The position numbers and the translations under genes were made by a program. From Gammaproteobacteria bacterium (GTDB lineage: Bacteria > Pseudomonadota > Gammaproteobacteria > DSM-16500), in assembly GCA_004322325.1 (NCBI GenBank), contig SCTP01000162.1, positions 1 through 5,488 of the forward strand: a DNA stretch of 5,488 nucleotides. Reading direction: 5' to 3'. Positions 1-5,488 of the stretch are shown one piece after another; the stretch's first letter is position 1, and each line of letters begins with the position of its first letter. The notes beneath the pieces were generated by a model. That model worked only from the letters and a program-made list of their open reading frames with translations, ran no database searches and was not told the DNA's origin.

Positions 1-1
1 A

Positions 2-61
2 ATAAAAAATTTAGGTTATACTAGCGCGAATTATCAAGTGGAAGAGGCTGATGGAAAATAA
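2..61 (+). CDS. Possible 3' end of an upstream gene (perhaps lipB), cut by the left edge
   Basis: A frame open from the left edge encodes about 19 residues ending in [10 protein letters not shown] and stops with TAA at 59-61. This is 11 bases past the lipA start codon, in a different frame. Overlap of this size is common between translationally coupled genes, and lipB (octanoyltransferase) often precedes lipA in gammaproteobacteria, so a lipB C-terminus is the natural guess. The fragment is far too short to identify by motif, and a random frame of this length stays open fairly often. The other two forward frames carry stops at 3-5, 12-14 and 22-24. Treat this as a possibility only. Confidence 0.3.
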   Translation: MKNLGYTSANYQVEEADGK

Positions 62-998
62 ATCAATTCATCCTAAACAACGAGGCATCGATAAACTAGC
101 TCGCATTCCCATCAAAATCGAGCCAACCGACACTCCTTTACGTAAACCCGATTGGATTCGGGTCCGCATTCCTGCTTCTCCTGCTGTGAGTCAGCTCAAG
201 CAATTACTACGTGAGAACAATCTCGTCACGGTGTGCGAAGAAGCGTCTTGTCCCAATTTACCGGAATGTTTCACCCACGGGACGGCTACTTTCATGATTA
301 TGGGCGATAAGTGCACCCGCCGCTGTAGCTTCTGCGATGTAGCACACGGCCGCCCTGATCCCTTGGACCCCAATGAGCCAATTCACTTAGCGAATACGAT
401 TGCTCAAATGGGTTTACGCTATGTCGTTATCACCTCCGTTGATCGTGATGATTTACGGGATGGTGGGGCAAGTCATTTTACTGCCTGTATCCAAGCTATC
501 CGCGCAAAAAATTCGGTGATCAAAATTGAAATTTTAGTCCCTGATTATCGCGGCAGAATGGATATCGCTTTAGATGAAACAGGTAAAGCTCTCCCTGACG
601 TCTTCAATCACAATATCGAAACCGTGCCACGTCTTTATAAACAAGCACGTCCCGGCTCCGACTACCTGCATTCTTTGCGCTTGCTGCAAACGTTTAAACA
701 ACGTTTCCCAGCTATTCCCACGAAATCCAGTATCATGCTAGGCTTGGGTGAAACGAATGAGGAAGTCGAGCAAACATTGCACGATCTCCGGAGGCATGAT
801 GTTGACATGGTAACCTTGGGACAATACTTGCAACCGAGCCGATATCACTTGCCAGTAACACGTTATGTGACACCCGAGGAGTTTAAACGATTTGGAGAGA
901 TAGCCAAGGAACTGGGTTTTATGAATGTCGCTAGTGGTCCCCTTGTTCGCTCTTCCTATCATGCGGATAAACAAGCTGCAGGAGAAGAGGTTTTTTAA
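51..998 (+). CDS. lipA: Lipoyl synthase LipA (radical SAM enzyme)
   Basis: LipA inserts two sulfur atoms at C6 and C8 of protein-bound octanoyl groups. This makes the lipoyl cofactor of pyruvate and 2-oxoglutarate dehydrogenases and the glycine cleavage H protein, in the cytoplasm. The 315-residue length is close to E. coli LipA (321). Visible motifs are the auxiliary [4Fe-4S] cluster motif CX4CX5C (C62, C67, C73), the radical SAM motif CX3CX2C (C88, C92, C95), the segment [13 protein letters not shown] at 182-194, and the C-terminal RSSYHA (300-305), whose serine is a known auxiliary-cluster ligand. All expected key residues are present, so the gene looks intact. The ATG at 51 is preceded by GGAAGAGG at 40-47, and the same frame has stops at 3-5 and 12-14, so no longer start is plausible. 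The stop shares one base with the next start codon (TAATG), pointing to coupled translation with the downstream membrane gene. Confidence 0.97.
   Translation: MENKSIHPKQRGIDKLARIPIKIEPTDTPLRKPDWIRVRIPASPAVSQLKQLLRENNLVTVCEEASCPNLPECFTHGTATFMIMGDKCTRRCSFCDVAHGRPDPLDPNEPIHLANTIAQMGLRYVVITSVDRDDLRDGGASHFTACIQAIRAKNSVIKIEILVPDYRGRMDIALDETGKALPDVFNHNIETVPRLYKQARPGSDYLHSLRLLQTFKQRFPAIPTKSSIMLGLGETNEEVEQTLHDLRRHDVDMVTLGQYLQPSRYHLPVTRYVTPEEFKRFGEIAKELGFMNVASGPLVRSSYHADKQAAGEEVF
980..990 (+). promoter_or_regulatory. Ribosome binding site of the DedA-PAP2 gene, inside the lipA 3' end
   Basis: The stretch AGGAGAAGAGG lies within the last codons of lipA and offers two overlapping Shine-Dalgarno cores, AGGAG and GAGG, about 13 and 7 bases before the ATG at 998. 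Together with the TAATG stop/start junction it supports translational coupling of the two genes. Confidence 0.65.
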
Positions 999-3013
999 TG
1001 TCGGACATTGTTAGTCCTTTACTACAATGGCTCAACGCCAATCCTGAATGGGCAGGAGTCGCCACCTTTGTGATTTCAGCGGCAGAATCCGTGGCAATTA
1101 TTGGCACCGTTGTTCCTGGTTCAGTCACCATGACAGCGATCGGTACACTGGCTGGCGCCGGTATCATTCCTCTCTGGGCCACGATTATCTGGGCCATGTT
1201 AGGAGCCATCGTGGGGGATGGTATCAGTTATTGGATTGGGCATTATTTCAAAGACCGTCTACGTCGCGCCTGGCCATTTAAAAATAACCCTGGGGTATTA
1301 GAAAAAGGTGAAGTATTCGTCCATAAATACGGTGTCATGAGTGTCTTCATCGGCCGCTTTGTAGGACCGGTTCGCGCCTTGGTTCCTCTGGTAGCGGGGA
1401 TGCTGGGCATGAAACCCTTGCAATTCACCATTGCCAATGTCACGTCTGCCATTGGCTGGGCCCCTGCCTACATGCTGCCGGGTATTTTATTAGGGGCTGC
1501 CTCCACCGAATTACCGCCTGATATTGCTATCCATGTCATATTAGTTCTCTTTCTTATTTTTCTTTTTATTGTTCTCTGCTTCTGGACCACTTATAAACTC
1601 CTGCAACTGATCAATCAGCAAGCAGAGCAAATCTTGATACGCTTCTGGGAGAACTTGAAAAAGTCGCGTCGTTTTCACCTTGCGACTGTCGTACTTCAGC
1701 ATCACAATCCTAAACAATATTATGGTCAACTTATTCTCGCTTTTTATTTCCTACTCACCAGCCTCTCTTTTTTAGCGCTGATCACCTATGTCAAATGTGT
1801 TGGCCCCAATCACCTCCTCGTCAATGAAGTGGTATTCCATTTATTCCGCGGACTTCGCCAACCCACAGCCGATAATATGATGCTTGGCATCACCCTGCTC
1901 GGTCAGAAGGAAGTCATTCTGCCCGTGGTGGGCGCTCTTTTCTTCTGGCTTCTCATCACTCAACGCATGCGAGCGGCTTTTCATATTTTAGCGCTGGGCA
2001 TTTTTGCAGCTGGCAGTATTTTCGTATTTAAAGAATTAACGCATACTCTCCGCCCGTGGGGCATTGTAAACAGCCCGGAAACGTACTCCATGCCAAGTGG
2101 TCATACAACATTGGCAACGACTATTTACATGGGCATCGCCTTCATTCTAGCCACGACTCTACCGCTTAAACGCCGCTGGTTGATTTATGTTCCCGCTACG
2201 TTTCTCGCTTTTGTTATTAGCATTTCCCGTCTTTACTTAGGCGCACATTGGTTTACGGATGTATTATCTGCCTGGCTACTGAGTGCGGCTATTCTGATGG
2301 TAGTGATTATTTCCTTCCGCCGCCAACCCGAAAAACCCATTAACTTGCTCAGCACTTCTCTTGTTTGTGGTGCTTCCCTCTTCTTAAGCTATGCTTTCTT
2401 TTACTATCATCATATTGATCAGTTAAGAGCAAATTACGCCCTTCTCAATTGGCCGATGGCTGAAATTAATTTGGAAGAATGGTGGCAAAAAGATGATGCT
2501 ATTCCAGCCTCTCATGTTAGTTTATTTGGCTTTCCCTCGCAAAATATCAATATCCAATGGGCGGGTAATCTGAAACAAATTAAAGCCACCTTACTCAAAT
2601 CAGGTTGGACGACACCGCCAGCTCGCGATTGGATTAGCACACTCCATCGGATGACAGACATAAAAAGTCCGGAATATTTACCGATGGTGTCGCCACAATA
2701 TCTTGATAAGAAACCAGAACTCATCTTAGCCAAGCGCCCTTATGGCGGAAAGAAATTATTAGTACTACGTCTTTGGGCATCGAACCGTACCATCCACGAA
2801 ACCCAGCAGCCTTTATGGGTAGGGACCATCGGTAGCGTACCTCGTTCATATAGTTGGTTGTTCCGAAAACCCAACGAATGTAATGTCACTCCTAAGATGG
2901 TATTTCAGCCGGATAAATCTACTCAATGGCAGTGGAAAATCGTTACCCTTCCCTTGTCAAATCATCATACAACGATCAATCAAAAAATATTATTAATTCG
3001 CGAGAAAAAATAG
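998..3013 (+). CDS. LssY-like three-domain membrane protein: DedA + PAP2 phosphatase + LssY_C
   Basis: A 671-residue polytopic inner-membrane protein. Residues about 10-200 form a DedA (SNARE-associated/VTT) domain with E30, the VVPGS segment (38-42), GD at 73-74 and the conserved basic residues R120 and R126 (GRFVGPVR). Residues about 240-445 form a PAP2 lipid phosphatase with a complete catalytic set: KX6RP (K345, R352, P353), PSGH (366-369) and SRX5HX3D (S410, R411, H417, D421). After a further membrane segment (about 450-470) comes a soluble domain of about 170 residues with RLW (591-593) and LWVG (606-609), typical of LssY_C, whose function is unknown. DedA proteins include undecaprenyl-phosphate flippases and PAP2 enzymes include undecaprenyl-pyrophosphate phosphatases, so a role in lipid carrier recycling is a reasonable inference; phosphatidylglycerophosphate or another lipid substrate is also possible. 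Basic loops at 322-325, 391-393 and 441-446 put the PAP2 motifs and the C-terminal domain in the periplasm. The start has AGGAG at 980-984 and GAAGAGG at 984-990. The order matches Legionella LssY, but no lss secretion genes are visible here. Confidence 0.9.
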   Translation: MSDIVSPLLQWLNANPEWAGVATFVISAAESVAIIGTVVPGSVTMTAIGTLAGAGIIPLWATIIWAMLGAIVGDGISYWIGHYFKDRLRRAWPFKNNPGVLEKGEVFVHKYGVMSVFIGRFVGPVRALVPLVAGMLGMKPLQFTIANVTSAIGWAPAYMLPGILLGAASTELPPDIAIHVILVLFLIFLFIVLCFWTTYKLLQLINQQAEQILIRFWENLKKSRRFHLATVVLQHHNPKQYYGQLILAFYFLLTSLSFLALITYVKCVGPNHLLVNEVVFHLFRGLRQPTADNMMLGITLLGQKEVILPVVGALFFWLLITQRMRAAFHILALGIFAAGSIFVFKELTHTLRPWGIVNSPETYSMPSGHTTLATTIYMGIAFILATTLPLKRRWLIYVPATFLAFVISISRLYLGAHWFTDVLSAWLLSAAILMVVIISFRRQPEKPINLLSTSLVCGASLFLSYAFFYYHHIDQLRANYALLNWPMAEINLEEWWQKDDAIPASHVSLFGFPSQNINIQWAGNLKQIKATLLKSGWTTPPARDWISTLHRMTDIKSPEYLPMVSPQYLDKKPELILAKRPYGGKKLLVLRLWASNRTIHETQQPLWVGTIGSVPRSYSWLFRKPNECNVTPKMVFQPDKSTQWQWKIVTLPLSNHHTTINQKILLIREKK

Positions 3014-3022
3014 GAATTTTAT

Positions 3023-4021
3023 ATGTTAAATGCCTTCATTGAATTAGCCTTATTTACTGCCAAATCCATTATTATTGTATTATTGATTTTAATTATCCTG
3101 ATTGCCTTTTTTACTTTAATTGCTAAAGGTAAAGAAAAGCTAAAAAGCAGGCTGCTCATCAAAAATCTTAATAAAAAATATGAAGAGACCACAGAAGAAT
3201 TATTAACAGAAATATTACCGAAGAAACAATTTAAACAATTTCTAAAAAACAAGAAAGCTGCTCAGAAAACAGACGAAGAAAAATCGAAACGCGTATATGT
3301 CTTAAATTTTAATGGTGATATCAAAGCGTCAGCAGTCTCCACGTTGCGAGATGAAATCACAGCCATTTTAAACATCGCCACGCCAGCAGATGAAGTCGTA
3401 GTACGGGTAGAAAGTGCTGGCGGTGTTGTGAATGGTTATGGTTTAGCTGCCGCGCAGCTTATGCGTATTCGCGCGCGTCAAATTCCGTTAACGGTGACGA
3501 TTGATAAAATGGCGGCCAGCGGCGGTTACATGATGGCTTGCATCGCCAACAAAATTCTGGCAGCGCCTTTTGCGATTGTAGGATCGATTGGGGTGATTGT
3601 GCAGCTGCCTAATTTTCATCAAGTGCTGAAAGATAAGCACATTGAGTTTGAACAACTCATGGCAGGGGAATATAAGCGTACCATTACACTTTTTGGTGAA
3701 AACACAGCTGACGGGCGAGAAAAATTACAACATGAAATTGAAGACATTCATCAACTATTTAAAAATCTCATTAGCACACACCGTCAGCAGCTTGATATTC
3801 AAAAGGTAGCCACTGGCGAACATTGGTTAGGTGAGCAAGCGCTCGGGTTAAAATTAATTGATGAAATTAAAACCAGCGATGATTATTTACTTGAACGTAG
3901 CAAAGAAGCCAATGTTTATGAAATTTGTTATGAAGTGAAAAAACCCTTCTTGAGTAAATTATCAGCCGCAGCGAATTTACTACAAGAAGGGATAAAAACA
4001 TTACTTTTTATTCAAAGATAA
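3023..4021 (+). CDS. sohB: SohB, inner-membrane S49-family serine peptidase
   Basis: SohB is a membrane-anchored relative of signal peptide peptidase SppA. In E. coli, extra copies of sohB suppress the loss of the DegP periplasmic protease; its natural substrates are poorly known. Here there is one N-terminal membrane segment (about 15-33), a Lys/Glu-rich linker (35-90) and the S49 domain from about 90 to 285. The Ser-Lys dyad is visible: S166 in DKMAASGGYMMA and K218 in GEYKRT. These lie 52 residues apart, the same spacing as the known dyad of Bacillus SppA. FAIVGSIGV (183-191) and VATGEHWLG (262-270) match E. coli SohB closely. The length of 332 is slightly under the E. coli protein (349), mainly in the linker and C-terminus. 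The start has an AGGA at 3012-3015, overlapping the end of the preceding gene's stop codon, seven bases before ATG. The gap to that gene is nine bases, so cotranscription is likely. The last 21 bases overlap the converging transporter gene. Confidence 0.95.
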   Translation: MLNAFIELALFTAKSIIIVLLILIILIAFFTLIAKGKEKLKSRLLIKNLNKKYEETTEELLTEILPKKQFKQFLKNKKAAQKTDEEKSKRVYVLNFNGDIKASAVSTLRDEITAILNIATPADEVVVRVESAGGVVNGYGLAAAQLMRIRARQIPLTVTIDKMAASGGYMMACIANKILAAPFAIVGSIGVIVQLPNFHQVLKDKHIEFEQLMAGEYKRTITLFGENTADGREKLQHEIEDIHQLFKNLISTHRQQLDIQKVATGEHWLGEQALGLKLIDEIKTSDDYLLERSKEANVYEICYEVKKPFLSKLSAAANLLQEGIKTLLFIQR

Positions 4022-5212
4022 AAACAAAATCATCCCTAGCAAGGTGGCACAGAATATAAAAATGCCCAAATTTAAGATAGAGTCTTGCGCCACAATCCCA
4101 ACGATGGCGGAAGATAAAGCAGCGGAGCCTAATTGTAAGCATCCTAATAAGCCAGATCCATAGCCGATTGACTTGGAAGAAGCACTGATCACACCCGCTG
4201 TGCCTAAGGGAATTAAAAATCCATTACCAAAGGTTAAGATAGAAATAGCAGCAACCATGAAAACGAGAGAAGTAGTCAACAGCCCCGTCATGAATAAAAG
4301 TAATCCGCCTAAATTAAATATCATGTACCCCCAACGGATGATACGATCTAATTCGAACGAGTTTAACAACCGCTTGCCGATTAAATTTCCTGCCACATAA
4401 GTGAATGACAACGTAATGTAAAAAGTACCAATTGCTCGTTCGCCGTAACCATGGGCATGAAAAATGAAAGGCGATTGTGCGATGTAAGCAAAATAAGCAA
4501 TGTAAGCTGTACAGGGCGCGGTGAGGTAAGCAAGAAATTTTTTATCGGCTAATAATTTTGGGTAACCAGAAAGCACTTTCATTAAGTGAAGTGGTTGCTG
4601 CTTATCAGCCGTTAATGTTTCAGGTAAATAGCTCACGGCTAATAGGGTGATGGCTAAGGCGAATAAGCCAACAAAAATAAAGGTAGCCTGCCATCCAAAA
4701 TAATAAGCAATGAATCCACCAATGACAGGCGATATCGCTGGCGACATGCCAACGAAGGGGAAAATAGAAGAGAAGACTTTTCCTGCTTCTTTAGGCTCAA
4801 ATAAATCACCGACAATCGCTCGACCAATGGCTAACCCTGAACACGCGCCAAGTGCTTGGAGAAATCTGGAAATAAGCATTTGATTGTAAGAAACAGAAAA
4901 GGCGCAAGATAAAGAAGCAGCGAGGTATAGCAGCATACCGCCGATGACTAAATTTTTTCGCCCAAATCGATCGGTCAATGGGCCGATGATGAGTTGTCCA
5001 ATGGAGAGGCCAAACAGATAAATACCGAGTGTTAATTGCATAGCATGCTGGTCTTGCTTTAAGACGTTGCCAATGATGGGAAGCGCGGGAAGGTAAACAT
5101 CGGAACCCACTAATCCTGCCGTACTCATCATGGTTAGTATTAAAAGCAGCAGCCACTTTCGTTGCATAATTGTATTTACATTTTGATAAGTTGTAACGGA
5201 TTGGTTAAGCAT
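4001..5212 (-). CDS. Bcr/CflA-family MFS drug efflux transporter
   Basis: A 403-residue major facilitator protein with about 12 membrane segments, of the drug:H+ antiporter type (Bcr, CflA, MdfA-like) that exports small toxic compounds across the inner membrane. Visible marks are the TM1 sequence SDVYLPALP (37-45), whose acidic residue is conserved in this group; motif A GPLTDRFGRK (77-86) after TM2; the arginine-containing SRFLQALGA (115-123) in TM4; and the motif-C-like GMSPAISPVIGG (155-166) in TM5. The substrate cannot be told from sequence. The ATG at 5212 has a good Shine-Dalgarno GAAAGG at 5220-5225 but adds 15 residues before MQRKW. A start at 5167 would give the usual Bcr N-terminal length but has no visible ribosome binding site, so 5212 is preferred. 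It overlaps the upstream minus-strand gene by 37 bases, suggesting coupled expression. The end overlaps sohB by 21 bases, tail to tail. Confidence 0.92.
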   Translation of the reverse strand: MLNQSVTTYQNVNTIMQRKWLLLLILTMMSTAGLVGSDVYLPALPIIGNVLKQDQHAMQLTLGIYLFGLSIGQLIIGPLTDRFGRKNLVIGGMLLYLAASLSCAFSVSYNQMLISRFLQALGACSGLAIGRAIVGDLFEPKEAGKVFSSIFPFVGMSPAISPVIGGFIAYYFGWQATFIFVGLFALAITLLAVSYLPETLTADKQQPLHLMKVLSGYPKLLADKKFLAYLTAPCTAYIAYFAYIAQSPFIFHAHGYGERAIGTFYITLSFTYVAGNLIGKRLLNSFELDRIIRWGYMIFNLGGLLLFMTGLLTTSLVFMVAAISILTFGNGFLIPLGTAGVISASSKSIGYGSGLLGCLQLGSAALSSAIVGIVAQDSILNLGIFIFCATLLGMILFLSLNKK

Positions 5213-5488
5213 ATTTCTACCTTTCGTTCAGTTGATAAGTTAAAGTGAGAAAACCATTGTGCAGAAGATAAAAGCCATTGATCAATATCCATTTGACTCA
5301 CTTGGCCTAAATCGGAACTATAAATTAACCGCGGAACTTCTTTTAAAACCAGGCTAAAGTCATCATCATCTTGATATCCTAATAAATAAGTTAATGCCGT
5401 TTGTTCTACCCATACAAAAGGATGTTTTGCTATTTCAATCAGCTCTTTTGCTTGCAATCCAGTCAATGGATTAGCCGGTTGATTTAAC
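5176..5488 (-). CDS. C-terminal part of a probable TIM-barrel metal-dependent hydrolase (amidohydrolase type), cut by the right edge
   Basis: The frame runs to the right edge of the window with no stop, so the 5' end of the gene lies outside; a TTG at 5466 is in frame but is probably internal. The 103 visible residues end at TAA 5176-5178. The layout HPFVWVEQTAL, then RLIYSSDLGQ (5302-5331), then a helical stretch ending in CLTNPLQLI resembles the last two strands and closing helix of TIM-barrel hydrolases such as amidohydrolases and DUF6282-type proteins. In these the aspartate of SSD is a metal ligand and an NP-x-x-L/I motif closes the barrel. The exact family and substrate cannot be decided without the N-terminal metal-binding histidines. 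A run of four aspartates is encoded by an ATC/GAT triplet run around 5361-5370. The downstream transporter starts inside this gene, so the two are probably cotranscribed. Confidence 0.6.
   Translation of the reverse strand, partial: LNQPANPLTGLQAKELIEIAKHPFVWVEQTALTYLLGYQDDDDFSLVLKEVPRLIYSSDLGQVSQMDIDQWLLSSAQWFSHFNLSTERKVEICLTNPLQLIKM
5220..5225 (-). promoter_or_regulatory. Ribosome binding site deciding the transporter start
   Basis: On the minus strand this reads GAAAGG, seven bases before the ATG at 5212. It lies inside the 3' end of the upstream hydrolase gene. The alternative ATG at 5167 is preceded by an A/T-rich stretch with no purine-rich core, so this site favours the longer transporter. 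Confidence 0.6.

Noticed and set aside
17..22. TATACT resembling a sigma-70 -10 box upstream of lipA
   Set aside because: The -35 position would lie outside the window, there is no extended -10 TG, and the region may be coding, so one hexamer match is not enough.
2954..2993. TTGTCA and TATTAT before sohB as a possible internal promoter
   Set aside because: The spacer is 28 bases, far from the usual 16-18, and no better-placed partner is visible for either hexamer.
3992..4011. Inverted repeat ATAAAAA / TTTTTAT with a six-base loop at the sohB end
   Set aside because: The stem contains only A-T pairs and no clean T-run follows, so it does not qualify as an intrinsic terminator.
4806..5156. 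116-codon open frame on the minus strand inside the transporter gene
   Set aside because: It lies fully within the well-supported transporter in another frame, and its translation shows no recognisable domain.
5361..5370. CATCATCATC triplet run
   Set aside because: It is short and lies in frame within the hydrolase gene, encoding consecutive aspartates; too short to call a variable repeat.

Overview
The window reads as a compact, moderately AT-rich gammaproteobacterial chromosome segment. LipA and SohB resemble the E. coli proteins over their full length. The second gene has the DedA-PAP2-LssY_C architecture known from Legionella LssY. Together these suggest a member of the Legionellales (Legionella/Coxiella-type relatives). 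This assignment rests on remembered family resemblance, not on a search.

Left part, plus strand (about 1-4021): lipA (lipoyl synthase) is followed, with a one-base stop/start overlap, by a large polytopic membrane protein joining a DedA domain, a PAP2 lipid phosphatase domain and an LssY_C domain. After a 9-base gap comes sohB, an S49-family inner-membrane serine peptidase. Spacing and Shine-Dalgarno sequences suggest a single transcription unit. A short open frame running in from the left edge may be the tail of an upstream gene, possibly lipB, overlapping the lipA start.

Right part, minus strand (4001-5488): a Bcr/CflA-type MFS drug efflux transporter converges on sohB, with a 21-base overlap of the two coding ends. 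Its start lies inside the 3' end of another minus-strand gene that runs off the right edge. That gene is probably a TIM-barrel metal-dependent hydrolase of the amidohydrolase type.

The genes are mostly housekeeping or envelope functions: lipoate cofactor synthesis, probable undecaprenyl or other lipid phosphate turnover, membrane proteolysis and efflux. I see no RNA gene, mobile element, CRISPR array or long repeat, and no stretch over 50 bases without coding potential. The most interesting object is the three-domain protein. It places a candidate polyprenyl-phosphate flippase, a candidate pyrophosphate phosphatase and a predicted periplasmic domain of unknown function in one chain.
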